Below are positions 17,054 through 26,309 of a stretch of DNA of 64,000 nucleotides, piece by piece. The translations under genes and the position numbers were made by a program. The notes beneath the pieces are model-generated. The model was not told the origin of the DNA. It searched no databases and saw nothing but the letters and a program-made list of their open reading frames with translations. The stretch is from positions 62,001-126,000 of the forward strand of contig CBCYMK010000023.1 of the NCBI GenBank assembly GCA_965183875.1, given 5' to 3'. Within the stretch, counting starts at the first letter, position 1. Every line of letters begins with the position of its first letter. The stretch comes from UBA6772 sp965183875. GTDB taxonomy: Bacteria > Bacteroidota > Bacteroidia > Flavobacteriales > UBA7430.

Positions 17054-17635
17054 ATGAAAAATATTTTAGGATTTTTAATGATTGTATCGTTTTCTGTACT
17101 CGGACAGAGTAGTTTAGTAGGGGTTCAAATATCCCATTCATCTGATGTGGGGGGTGGGCTATCACATGCAACACCAAGCATTGGTGGAGGTGTGTCTTTT
17201 CAATACAATTATGAGAGTGACTTATTTGTTAAGACTGGTTTTAAGTTAATTTCAGTGGATTACATCTTTAATCTTAGTAGATCTAAACACATGAATGCTT
17301 ACAGAGTTCCGATGAATATAGGTAAGCGATTTGGGAATGATTTTTCATTTGCAGAATTGTCTATAGGACCACAAATTTCATACTACTCAAATTATATTGA
17401 TTACGTTCTAGAAGGGCAAGACTTTCAGATGGATGATAAAAAGGGAGATAGGCGAAGTTTTTGTTTTGGCTTAAATTACAATGTAAACATAGGAACTCCT
17501 TTGAACGATTATTATGAATTAGCCATAGGACTCCATGGCTCATCTGACATCGTTAATATTAAAGCCTTAAGTAATAATTCAAGAAATAAGATTAACAGCA
17601 AGGCTATTTACTTTGAGATTAGTCGTAAATTTTAG
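17054..17635 (+). CDS. Small outer-membrane beta-barrel-like protein
   Basis: The 193-residue protein has a signal peptide (MKNILGFLMIVSFSVLGQ). Amphipathic strands rich in Gly, Tyr and Ser follow, such as GGGVSFQYNYESDLFVKTGFKL, fitting an eight-strand porin-like or OmpA-type barrel. It ends in ISRKF with the terminal Phe typical of outer-membrane barrels. No specific family is recognised. It lies between the broken XRE gene and the convergent pseudouridine synthase gene and may belong to the accessory patch. It has no partner gene that would suggest a substrate. Confidence 0.6.
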   Translation: MKNILGFLMIVSFSVLGQSSLVGVQISHSSDVGGGLSHATPSIGGGVSFQYNYESDLFVKTGFKLISVDYIFNLSRSKHMNAYRVPMNIGKRFGNDFSFAELSIGPQISYYSNYIDYVLEGQDFQMDDKKGDRRSFCFGLNYNVNIGTPLNDYYELAIGLHGSSDIVNIKALSNNSRNKINSKAIYFEISRKF

Positions 17636-17685
17636 TCTGAACGACAAGCATTAAGAGCCCACAAATAGAAGCGTTTTTTTTAGGG

Positions 17686-19365
17686 TTAAAAATCAGCCTC
17701 CACACAAAATTCTAATAAGTCCTTGCTTGTTGGATGTGTAAATGCTATAAACTCAGCATGTAGGTGTAGTCTATCGCTTTTAGCCCCATATAGGTCATCT
17801 CCTACTATAGCGGTATTCAATCCTTTAATATGCGAAGCGTGAACTCTTAGCTGATGTGTTCTGCCTGTAATAGGGTAGAATTGTATTCTAGTCTTTCCTT
17901 TTTCAATTTTAAGAACTTTATATTTAGTCCTTGCAGACTTACCATGTTCGTAACATACCAATTGCCTTGGTCTGTCTTCTAAGTCTACACGCAAGGGTAA
18001 ATCTATTATTCCAGTAGGTTCTTTTACGATTCCATCTAATAAGGCCACATAACGTTTAGTAATAGTGCGATTAATAAACTGTTGTTGTAAGTGGTCGTGT
18101 GCTTCTTTGGTTTTAGCAATTAGCATTATTCCCGAAGTAGACATGTCTAAGCGATGTACTATTAAGGGACCTATAGCCTCTGGGTATTTCGTTTTCATCC
18201 TAGAAAACACACAGTCTTGAATAGTTTTCCCAGGAACCGATAAAAATTCATTGGGCTTATTTATTACTGCTAAATGAGCATCCTCGTAAACAATTTCAAT
18301 CGACTTGTCTTCTGAAGGGTTTTTTAAAAGTGGATTGTCATCTACTTCTAAACCTTGTAACATATGTGTTAATATAGGAAGGCATTTACCCTGACAAGAA
18401 GGGTAGTAGTGTTTGTGTTTTTTGATGTCTGATTTAGGTGATTCACCCCACCAAAACTCAGCCATTGCTATAGGTTTTAAGTTGTTTAAATATGCGTGTT
18501 GTAGTAATTTTGGAGCAGCGCACTCTCCAGCTGCTGCAGGAGGTACTCCTTGGGTAGTATCTTTAAAAATTGATACTAAGCTTCTTTTTTCTCCAAGGGC
18601 ATTTAAAAAATGATATTCGTCGAATAAACCTTGTTGTAGGATTGCAGATAGTTTTTTTCTTTTCTTCTTTAAAAAGTCTAACTCTGCACTTATGTCTACT
18701 TCCTTAGCTAAGGCTTTGGCTAACCTTTTTTCCCAGTAATTGTGAAGTTCTTTTAATTTATTCTTTTGGAGTATACTCTCTTTATTGAGTTCACCATTAA
18801 TTATATTATACTGTTCCTCGCTAAGTTTTTTCGCCTCATTCCTTTTTTGTTTTCTTAGCTTTTTGTCAAGTATCATTCGTGCTCTAAACTCTTTTACTTC
18901 ACTTTCGTATATAATACCTTCACTAGTGGTAAATGCTTTCGCTGCATTTATATGGGGACACTCGGTGAGTTCGCGTACTCTTTTATTAATGTTTGTGAGT
19001 TCTTGTTGCCCCTTTAAGAAAAATCCATCCTCAGTTAACATATCATAAATAGGAGGCACAAAGTTACCCAGTGTGTTTACGCCAGCTACTTTACCAGAAA
19101 AAGCACTTATATAACCAATCTCGCTCTTTTCATTTTCTACTACTAAGACCCCAAACATTTTTCCAATTGGGTTTTTCTCGCCTTTCGTAATCCCAAAATT
19201 ATGTTTCCAGTCTAAGGGGCCACTTAAGTATTCTTGCAAATCATTACAGGCCCGAATACCTAGTTCATGCGGTGTATAATAAAATGGAAAGGTGAATTTA
19301 TTGGGTTTCTTAAGTGAACCGATAGGTTCTTTAAACCTAGTGAAACTTATAGGGTTGTTAGACAT
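17686..19365 (-). CDS. RluA-family pseudouridine synthase, long N-terminal form
   Basis: The catalytic domain occupies about residues 340-559 and converts specific uridines in rRNA or tRNA to pseudouridine. It carries HRLDMSTSGIMLIAKT, with the catalytic Asp in RLD, and the later PITGRTHQLRVH motif. About 330 residues precede it, far more than in RluA or RluD. This extension contains a lysine/glutamate-rich coiled-coil-like stretch (about 165-245) and a GVPPAAAGECAAPKLLQHAY segment. Long forms of this kind occur in Bacteroidota and some proteobacteria. The start ATG at 19365 gives MSNNPISFTRF. The gene is convergent with the beta-barrel gene and has a clear 240-base promoter region upstream. 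Confidence 0.9.
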   Translation of the reverse strand: MSNNPISFTRFKEPIGSLKKPNKFTFPFYYTPHELGIRACNDLQEYLSGPLDWKHNFGITKGEKNPIGKMFGVLVVENEKSEIGYISAFSGKVAGVNTLGNFVPPIYDMLTEDGFFLKGQQELTNINKRVRELTECPHINAAKAFTTSEGIIYESEVKEFRARMILDKKLRKQKRNEAKKLSEEQYNIINGELNKESILQKNKLKELHNYWEKRLAKALAKEVDISAELDFLKKKRKKLSAILQQGLFDEYHFLNALGEKRSLVSIFKDTTQGVPPAAAGECAAPKLLQHAYLNNLKPIAMAEFWWGESPKSDIKKHKHYYPSCQGKCLPILTHMLQGLEVDDNPLLKNPSEDKSIEIVYEDAHLAVINKPNEFLSVPGKTIQDCVFSRMKTKYPEAIGPLIVHRLDMSTSGIMLIAKTKEAHDHLQQQFINRTITKRYVALLDGIVKEPTGIIDLPLRVDLEDRPRQLVCYEHGKSARTKYKVLKIEKGKTRIQFYPITGRTHQLRVHASHIKGLNTAIVGDDLYGAKSDRLHLHAEFIAFTHPTSKDLLEFCVEADF

Positions 19366-19606
19366 GGTATTGCTTTTCTACACTGCGAAAATACAAATTC
19401 ATTTCAGAGGATTTAATTTTACCTTACTATTTAGCTGTATCGTATAAACTTTGTGAGTATGGCTAGATTTTTGTAAAATGCAGTATCCAAAATCCTGTCG
19501 TTTAACAGGGATTTTAATTAAAAGTAATCCTCTTTACGATTGTAGTCTACATATAGCTACAATTTGTATATATTTACGCTTTGTTAGTTCAAAATAGAGA
19601 AGAACA

Positions 19607-20923
19607 ATGATTAGAAATTTACTATTAGCCACGGCTTTATTACTCGCTGCCAACCCTAGTTTCGCTCAGAAACAAATGGTAGACGATGAGAATTCTAAAT
19701 TGATTGCAGGTCCAATGCTTTCTTATATCGATGATTACCATGCACAAATGTGGATGTTAGTTTCTAAAGAAACAGAAACGGTAACCATTAAATTAGAGAA
19801 TTTTGATGAGGATAGAAACCAAGAATTGGTTTTCGATTTAAAAGACCCAAAGAGTTTTAATAACTCGCGTTGGTTCGATTTTCATGTTTCTGAGTATAAT
19901 AACGGTGATGAGATTCCTGTGGTTCTTACTTTAGAAGAATTAATCCCAGATGCAGAATATAACGTGGCCGTGTATTTAGATTCTGTTTTGGTGGAAGAAG
20001 AAATGGATATTTATACCCCTAGAAATTATTTAGCAGATACTTATTTTCTATTAGGACATAGTTTAAACTTAAACGACACCGATGATAAGGGGGATGCTAT
20101 TTTAGATGTGATGTCTGAAGTAGAGTCTGACTTAATGGTTTGGATGGGTAACAATGTATACTTTAATGATAAAGAAGCCAACTCTTTCCGTAAAATGCTT
20201 ACTAAATATAAAGAAGTAAGAAAACGTGAAAAAGTGAACAACTTTATGAAGTTGATGCCACATATTGCTGTTTGGAACCAAATGGACTTCGGTTTAAATA
20301 CTTCTGATACACGTTTTGCATTGAAAGATTCTACGCTTATGGCATTTAATCTTTTTTGGCCTAATGCTCCAAAAAAAGTATATAATTACTCTTTTAGAGA
20401 TGCAGGAGTATACAAACGTTACGATTATGAAGATGTAGAAATTTTTATGCTCGATAACCGCATGTTTAAAACTTCTTTAACTACAGAAGATCCTCAATTA
20501 CTCGGAGACAACCAAATGAACCGTTTCATTAACGAGATTATGGGCTCTGATGCTGCATTTAAATTCATTGTTTCTGGAAATAGTATTTTATCTGAAGGTG
20601 ACGATGAAGAACCTTTTACAGACTATTCCGAAGAACACGAAGAACTGATGCGTAGATTACATTTATCGCGTATTAACGGAGTTGTTCTTTTAAGTGGTGA
20701 TACTTTCGAAACAGAATTGTTGATAAAAGACAGAGAATATGCTTACCCTTTATATGAGTTAAAATTCCCTGGTTTAAGTATTGACGGTTCTCTAGGCGGT
20801 AATTTTGCTCGTGTAAAAGTTGAGGGAGACTACGGCAAAAGAATTTGCACCCTTCAGGTATACGACGAAATAGGAGATGAGGTATTCAAAAAGAAAATTC
20901 ATCAATCTGAAGTTTCTTACTAA
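19607..20923 (+). CDS. PhoD-like phosphatase-fold protein with degraded active site
   Basis: The 438-residue exported protein has a signal peptide (MIRNLLLATALLLAANPSFAQ). An N-terminal PhoD-type beta-sandwich (about 33-135) begins AGPMLSYIDDYHAQMWM. A C-terminal metallophosphatase-like domain follows. In active PhoD-like enzymes the metal-binding motifs read approximately GD-x-Y, WDDHD and SGDxHxxE. Here the equivalents are GNNVY (181-185), WNQMDFG (223-229) and SGDTFETE, so most metal-ligand Asp and His residues are replaced. The structural motif FMLDNRMFKT is retained. Catalytic activity is therefore unlikely. A binding or surface role is inferred. It is monocistronic, followed by a terminator. 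Confidence 0.75.
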   Translation: MIRNLLLATALLLAANPSFAQKQMVDDENSKLIAGPMLSYIDDYHAQMWMLVSKETETVTIKLENFDEDRNQELVFDLKDPKSFNNSRWFDFHVSEYNNGDEIPVVLTLEELIPDAEYNVAVYLDSVLVEEEMDIYTPRNYLADTYFLLGHSLNLNDTDDKGDAILDVMSEVESDLMVWMGNNVYFNDKEANSFRKMLTKYKEVRKREKVNNFMKLMPHIAVWNQMDFGLNTSDTRFALKDSTLMAFNLFWPNAPKKVYNYSFRDAGVYKRYDYEDVEIFMLDNRMFKTSLTTEDPQLLGDNQMNRFINEIMGSDAAFKFIVSGNSILSEGDDEEPFTDYSEEHEELMRRLHLSRINGVVLLSGDTFETELLIKDREYAYPLYELKFPGLSIDGSLGGNFARVKVEGDYGKRICTLQVYDEIGDEVFKKKIHQSEVSY

Positions 20924-20942
20924 TACTCCCTACAAAATATAT

Positions 20943-20973
20943 AAAACTCAAGCTTTTAGCTTGAGTTTTTTTT
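20943..20973 (+). terminator. Terminator after the PhoD-like gene
   Basis: An 11-bp perfect stem (AAAACTCAAGC/GCTTGAGTTTT) with a TTTTA loop is followed by a long T run, 20 bases after the stop. Confidence 0.92.
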
Positions 20974-21054
20974 GCTCCCTACTTTTAGAACTGCTCTTTA
21001 GAATTTATCCACCGTATTTCATTATTTGTATATTTAGACCCTAAAATTTAGCTC

Positions 21055-23841
21055 ATGAAAAAAATAATAGGTTTTTCCATTTTTGTATTATTGGTTCTTA
21101 GTACAGTTTCATTTTTTGTAATATCCAATACTTCCGATAGTATTGAACAGGCTATAAATACTAAAAAGGCCAAAAGAAAGGTGAAGCTTATTGGTATGGG
21201 AATAGGTTCCGATACAGATCCACAAAACCTCAGGAATTGGTTTTCTTCACGTTTAGTAAACCCATCTGGACTAATACCACAAAATATACGCGCTAACGAA
21301 TTGGATTTTGCTAAGCAGATTCCACATAATAATACACTTATTGAAGATTGGACTGCTAGAGGGCCTTATAATGTTGGGGGGAGGACTAGAGCTATTGCTA
21401 TAGATATAAATGATGAAAATACTATTGTTGCTGGTGGTGTTTCTGGCGGCTTATGGAAAACAGAAGACTTAGGGCAAAACTGGACTAAACTTACCAGTAA
21501 TGAAATGTTACACAACGTAACTTGTATTGCACAAGATACGAGAACCTCAAGTCCAGAAAAATCTAATACTTGGTATTATGGTACTGGGGAAGCTTATGGA
21601 AATTCTGCCTCAGGTAGCGGTGCTTATTTTTATGGAAATGGAATTTATAAATCTATAGACAATGGACTTACATGGGAATCTCTTATTGCTACCGCTTCTA
21701 ACACTCCAGATGATTTTGATGTTTGGGACCTAGTGTGGGATATAGAAGTTAATGCTTCTGTAGATAGTATAGATCAGGTATTTGCCGCTGTATATGGAGG
21801 AATTTATAAGTCTGATGATGGGGGTGACTCATGGGATAAAGTAATTGGTGGCTCCAATAATGCCTATTTTACAGAACTAGAAATTCACGAAGGTATCATA
21901 TATGCATCCTTAAGTAATGATGGTGGTGCAGCTAAAGGGGTTTGGAGATCTACAAATGGTATTGACTGGACTATGATTCTTCCCGAAGAATGGCCTACTT
22001 CATTCGACCGTATTAAGATGGCTGTAAACCCCTTAAATACAAATGAACTGTTTGTGATTGCGGTAACTCCTGGAGCAGGACAAGAGTCTGTTACCTTCTT
22101 AAATGAAGTAGAACATACTAGTTTATGGAAATATACCTACAATCAAAACGATACCACCGATCAAATGGGTACTTGGGTGAATCTTTCTGAGTTTATTCCT
22201 GCAAACGATCCAGTGAGTAATTTTAATAATTTCTATGCACAAGGTTCTTATGATTTAACTATTGCTGTGTCTCCAAGCGACTCTTCTACAGTGTTTTTAG
22301 GAGGGACTAATTTATATGTCTCTACAGATGGATTTACTTCTCATGAGAATATAAACCAGATTGGTGGCTATGGTGTAGGTACTGTGTTTCCTGATTTTCA
22401 AATTTATGATAACCACCATCCTGATCAGCATGAAGTAGCTTTTATTCCATCGGAACCCAATAAATTAATAAGTGCCAACGACGGGGGTGTTTTTATAACT
22501 GATAATTATTTAGACTCTACGGTGGTATGGAATTCTTTAAATAATGGCTATTACACAACACAATTATATACAGCTACTATAAACAAAGTAAATACTACAG
22601 CTAGTATATTAGGTGGATTTCAAGATAATGGAAACTTTTTTACAAATTCTAATGATCCTGAAGCTGCTTGGACAATGCCGCTGAATGGCGATGGAGCTTT
22701 TGCTCATATTTCAGCGGAAGAAGAAATCAACTATTTGTCTATTCAACAAGGTAGAATATTTAAAGTGCAAATGGATGAAGATGGTAATAGAGAAGCTTAT
22801 AGGCGAATTGATCCTATAGGAGCAGAGGAGTATCAATTTATCCACCCCTTCGTAGTAGATCCTAATAACAGCGATATTATGTATTTGCCAGCTGGGAATA
22901 AACTTTGGAGAAATTCAAACCTTTCTGGAATAGAGTTAACAAACGAATGGGATTCTATAAGTCTGGGTTGGGAGTCGCTTTTGGAGTTCGATTTAAATAA
23001 TGGTGTTTATCTTACTTCTATTACAGTATCAAATGAGAATCCTCCTCATAGATTGTTTCTAGGAACCAATAAAAAAGTAGTTTTTAGAGTTGATGATGCA
23101 CATACTAATAATCCAATTGTTACTGACGTAACCAAAGCTTATGCTCCTGGACAAGGGATGAATACCGGTGACTATTTTCATAATAGCGCTTATGTAAATA
23201 ATATTGCTGTACATCCAAATGATGCTAATATAGCACTAGCTGTATTTTCTAATTATGGAATTTATAGCCTGTACTATACTACTAATGCAGGAGATAGCTG
23301 GGACAGAGCAGCAGGGAATCTTGAAGAAATGGATTCCGGTTTTGGAATTGGTCCTTCTTGTAGGTGGGCTTCTATAATGCCTTTAGGAAACGACACCTTG
23401 TTTTTTGTTTCTACGAGTACAGGTTTGTATGCTACAAATCAAATTGAAGGAAACGAAACTACCTGGACTCTTATGGGAGCAAACACAATTGGTAATGTTG
23501 TTTGTGAGCAAGTTAAAACAAGACTTGCCGATAGTCTTATAGTAGTAGCTACTCATGGTAATGGCATCTATACTTCTAAAATTGAATCTGTAAATGATGT
23601 TATCTCTGTAGCAGAGTTAAAAAAAGAAGATAAACTTACAGTTTATCCAAACCCTAGTAGTACTTCGATCTCTATAAATATTAATGGAGAGTCTTCATTA
23701 ACTATTTACGATATTCAGGGAAAGGAAGTACTGTTTATTCAAAACTTAACAGCCCAAACAAAAGTTGATATTTCTGAATTACAAACCGGTTTCTATTTTG
23801 CTGAAACAAATCAAGGTACTGTTAAGTGGTTAAAAAATTAA
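21055..23841 (+). CDS. T9SS type A secreted BNR/VPS10-like beta-propeller protein
   Basis: The 928-residue protein starts with a hydrophobic signal sequence. Repeated BNR/Asp-box-like motifs follow, such as GGLWKTEDLGQNWTKL, GIYKSIDNGLTWESL, GIYKSDDGGDSWDKV and TTNAGDSWDRA, as found in sialidase-like and VPS10 propellers. The last 80 residues are a T9SS type A domain (LTVYPNPSSTSISI...IYDIQGKEV...), which sends the protein to the surface or medium. BNR folds bind or cleave glycans or proteins, but no sialidase catalytic set can be assigned. It has its own upstream region after a strong terminator. Confidence 0.88.
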   Translation: MKKIIGFSIFVLLVLSTVSFFVISNTSDSIEQAINTKKAKRKVKLIGMGIGSDTDPQNLRNWFSSRLVNPSGLIPQNIRANELDFAKQIPHNNTLIEDWTARGPYNVGGRTRAIAIDINDENTIVAGGVSGGLWKTEDLGQNWTKLTSNEMLHNVTCIAQDTRTSSPEKSNTWYYGTGEAYGNSASGSGAYFYGNGIYKSIDNGLTWESLIATASNTPDDFDVWDLVWDIEVNASVDSIDQVFAAVYGGIYKSDDGGDSWDKVIGGSNNAYFTELEIHEGIIYASLSNDGGAAKGVWRSTNGIDWTMILPEEWPTSFDRIKMAVNPLNTNELFVIAVTPGAGQESVTFLNEVEHTSLWKYTYNQNDTTDQMGTWVNLSEFIPANDPVSNFNNFYAQGSYDLTIAVSPSDSSTVFLGGTNLYVSTDGFTSHENINQIGGYGVGTVFPDFQIYDNHHPDQHEVAFIPSEPNKLISANDGGVFITDNYLDSTVVWNSLNNGYYTTQLYTATINKVNTTASILGGFQDNGNFFTNSNDPEAAWTMPLNGDGAFAHISAEEEINYLSIQQGRIFKVQMDEDGNREAYRRIDPIGAEEYQFIHPFVVDPNNSDIMYLPAGNKLWRNSNLSGIELTNEWDSISLGWESLLEFDLNNGVYLTSITVSNENPPHRLFLGTNKKVVFRVDDAHTNNPIVTDVTKAYAPGQGMNTGDYFHNSAYVNNIAVHPNDANIALAVFSNYGIYSLYYTTNAGDSWDRAAGNLEEMDSGFGIGPSCRWASIMPLGNDTLFFVSTSTGLYATNQIEGNETTWTLMGANTIGNVVCEQVKTRLADSLIVVATHGNGIYTSKIESVNDVISVAELKKEDKLTVYPNPSSTSISININGESSLTIYDIQGKEVLFIQNLTAQTKVDISELQTGFYFAETNQGTVKWLKN

Positions 23842-23856
23842 GGCATTCATTTAACC

Positions 23857-23906
23857 AAAAAAAATCCGCTATCAAGCTGATTTTTTTAATTTATGAAATA
23901 TAGATT
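23857..23906. repeat. Direct-repeat copy 1: degenerate terminator unit
   Basis: The stretch with A8, TCCGCTATCA, GAT, T7 and AATTTATGAAATA matches 24298-24347 except for a few bases in the hairpin. In this copy the stem is imperfect because the second arm has changed. It lies just after the T9SS propeller gene and probably acts as a weak terminator. Confidence 0.75.
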
Positions 23907-24059
23907 ATACTTCCCTATTCGGTTACAGGATATAGTGAATTCATATATCTTGAAAATTGTTAACAGAACTTCACAGAGGATTTAAATTGTTGTTTCTGAC
24001 ATTTCTTCTTTTAGTGGATTAAACGTAAAAAAATGAGTTTTAACAAAATGCTGTTTGAG

Positions 24060-24190
24060 CCTGCCTGCCGGTAGGTAGGATTCCGACCGAAGGAAGGAAT
24101 TGAGTTCATTTTGTTAGCCATTTTTGAGTTTTAGGAGCGTTATAAAGAAGTCAAGTCTTGACCTTTTTGGTTCGTTTTTGTGTCAAGACA
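24060..24190. repeat. Dispersed Bacteroidota palindromic repeat (PACRQAG type)
   Basis: The near-palindrome CCTGCCTGCCGGTAGGTAGG at 24060-24079 is a variant of a palindrome that recurs between genes in many Bacteroidota. It is often mis-annotated as protein containing PACRQAG. About 75 bases later, TCTTGAC and GTCAAGA form an inverted pair (about 24154-24186) around a T-rich loop. The reading through this part (PFWFVFVSRQK) is another recurrent spurious translation. No intact ORF is present. The whole 504-base spacer 23842-24345 holds only these repeats and the two terminator copies. Confidence 0.65.
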
Positions 24191-24297
24191 AAAATGAATA
24201 AGCAGTTAAGAATCGAAATTTAGTATCCACACTATTTGATAACCCCTTTGATACATAGTCCATCAAAATTGATAAGCACATTTCAGAATTAGTATTC

Positions 24298-24340
24298 AAA
24301 AAAAAATCCGCTATCATGCGGATTTTTTTAATTTATGAAA
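24298..24340. terminator. Direct-repeat copy 2: bidirectional terminator at the prfC 3' end
   Basis: AAATCCGC/GCGGATTT forms a perfect 8-bp stem with a TATCAT loop, flanked by A and T runs, so it can work in both directions. It immediately follows the leftward prfC stop at 24346. The unit is repeated at 23857 with base changes. Confidence 0.85.
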
Positions 24341-24345
24341 TAGAA

Positions 24346-25933
24346 TTAATCTTCAAACTCAGAGGTAAAGTGAAATTTCACTTTGGGGAATTTCTGTTCC
24401 GACATCTGAATTGTGAATGGGGAGTCAGCTAAAAATACATCCCTACCGTACTTGTCGGTAGCCATAGATCGGTATTTTACTTTTTTAAATTCCGCTAATT
24501 GTTCTTTGTCTTCGCAAGAGATCCAACAAGCCTTATGAACGTTATGATTCTCGTAGGTGCAAGAAGCACCGTATTCGTGTTTTAAACGGTATTGTATAAC
24601 CTCAAATTGTAGTGCTCCCACAGTACCAATTAACTTACGTCCGTTGGTTTTCATGGTAAATAATTGAGCAACCCCTTCGTCCATTAATTGATCTACTCCT
24701 TTGGCCAACTGTTTTGTTTTCATTGGGTCAGCATTGTTCACAAAACGGAACATCTCCGGAGAGAAACTAGGGATTCCTTTATAGTGTATCAGTTCTCCTT
24801 CTGTTAAGGTATCTCCAATTTTAAAGTTCCCTGTATCGTGTAATCCTACAATATCTCCTGGGTAGGCTTCTTCAACAATAGATTTTTTCTCTGCCATAAA
24901 TGCGGTTGGGCTAGAGAATTTAAGATTCCTATCTAATCGAATATGTTTGTAGTTGGTGTTTCTTTTGAATTTACCCGATACAATTTTTACAAAGGCTAAT
25001 CTATCTCTATGCTTAGGATCCATATTTGCATGAATCTTAAATATAAAACCAGTAAACTTTTCCTCAAATGGATCGATTACTCTTTCTTCAGATGCTTTTG
25101 GAAGTGGGCAAGGAGCAATGTCTAAAAAGCATTGTAGTAACTCCTGTATTCCAAAAGTGTTAATTGCTGAGCCAAAAAATACGGGAGATATATCTCCATT
25201 TAAATATACCTCTCTATCGAATTTTGGGTAAACAGATTCTACTAAATCTACTTCCTCTCTGAGCATCTCTGCATCTTCCTCACCAATTTGGTGGTCTAAT
25301 TCGGTGTCAGATATATCAGAAATTGCTACCGTTTCAGAAACTCTTTCAGTAGAGTTAGGGGTATATAGTAATAAATTCCTGTCGTATAAATTATAAATCC
25401 CTTTTAGGTCTGGTCCCATTCCTATAGGCCCAACTTAAAGGGCGTACTTTAATACCTAATTTACCCTCGATCTCATCTAACAAATCGAATGCATCTTTTC
25501 CAATACGGTCTAATTTATTAATAAAGACAATAATTGGTGTTTTACGCATCCTACATACCTTAACCAATTTCTCAGTTTGAGGTTCTACACCTTTTGCAAC
25601 ATCAATTACAACAATTACAGAGTCTGCTGCGGTTAATGTTCTAAAGGTATCTTCAGCGAAATCCTGGTGACCCGGAGTATCGAGAATATTAATTTTCTTA
25701 CCCTGGTATTCAAAGCCCATCACTGAGGTAGCTACTGAAATCCCTCTCTGGCGTTCAATTTCCATGAAATCGGAAGTAGCCGTTTTCTTAATTTTATTCG
25801 ACTTTACCGCCCCAGCAACATTAATTGCCCCTCCATAAAGAAGTAATTTTTCGGTTAAGGTGGTTTTACCAGCATCTGGGTGAGAGATAATGGCGAAGGT
25901 ACGTCTGCGTTTTATTTCTTCTTCAAAAGTCAT
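24346..25933 (-). pseudogene. prfC: Peptide chain release factor 3, split by one extra base
   Basis: RF3 is the GTPase that recycles RF1 and RF2 from the ribosome after termination. The upstream frame (25933-25391) has G1 SHPDAGKTT, G3 DTPGHQDF and G4 NKLD. The downstream frame (from 25419) has domains II and III to the normal end. At the joint the sequence reads LSW-AYRNG, while RF3 needs LSWPIGMGPDL. Removing one C from the run at 25429-25431 gives exactly LSWPIGMGPDLKGIY and a single 528-residue protein, the normal length. The join is a +1 frameshift with no stop codon at the site, unlike the programmed shift in prfB. Sequence error or recent mutation is likely. The start overlaps the stop of the S4 gene by one base (TAATG). 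Confidence 0.92.
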
Positions 25934-26145
25934 TAGCTTATTCTAATCTGTGTATCGTTAAACTCTACTAAATCCCCCTTGCGTAATTTTAAACGTTTAC
26001 GGGTGTCAACTTCACCATTATAGCGTACATAACCTTCTGAGATTACTGCGTTGGCTTGTCCACCGCTTTCTACTAAAGCTAATATTTTAAGAAGTTTATT
26101 TAATTCAATAAACTCTTTGTCTAGGTCGAAATTTAGTTCTTGCAT
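25933..26145 (-). CDS. S4-domain RNA-binding protein (YbcJ-like)
   Basis: The 70-residue protein is essentially one S4 fold: FIELNKLLKILALVESGGQAN, then VRYNGEVDTRKRLKLRKGDLVEF. The basic RKRLKLRKGD loop is the usual RNA contact. Proteins of this size bind structured RNA and probably act in ribosome or tRNA metabolism. It is the first gene of a two-gene leftward unit. Its stop overlaps the prfC start, so translation of the two is probably coupled. Length and fold are normal for the family. Confidence 0.88.
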   Translation of the reverse strand: MQELNFDLDKEFIELNKLLKILALVESGGQANAVISEGYVRYNGEVDTRKRLKLRKGDLVEFNDTQIRIS

Positions 26146-26280
26146 AGTGTTTTATAAGTCCTGCAAAGATATTTAAAATGGATTGACTAAATACTGTTTT
26201 CTTATTTTTCAGTACTACTAAATTTCTCTTCTACTTTAGAAATTAACATTTAACAACTATCAATTATTAATTAACAATTA

Positions 26281-26288
26281 TATCTTTG
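26281..26288 (+). promoter_or_regulatory. Bacteroidota -7 promoter element of the TlpA-like gene
   Basis: TATCTTTG matches TAnnTTTG and lies 21 bases upstream of the ATG at 26310. A reading that starts upstream at 26286 would begin inside this element, so the 26310 start is preferred. Confidence 0.6.
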
Positions 26289-26309
26289 TTAAAATTTGAA
26301 AATCAGAGC

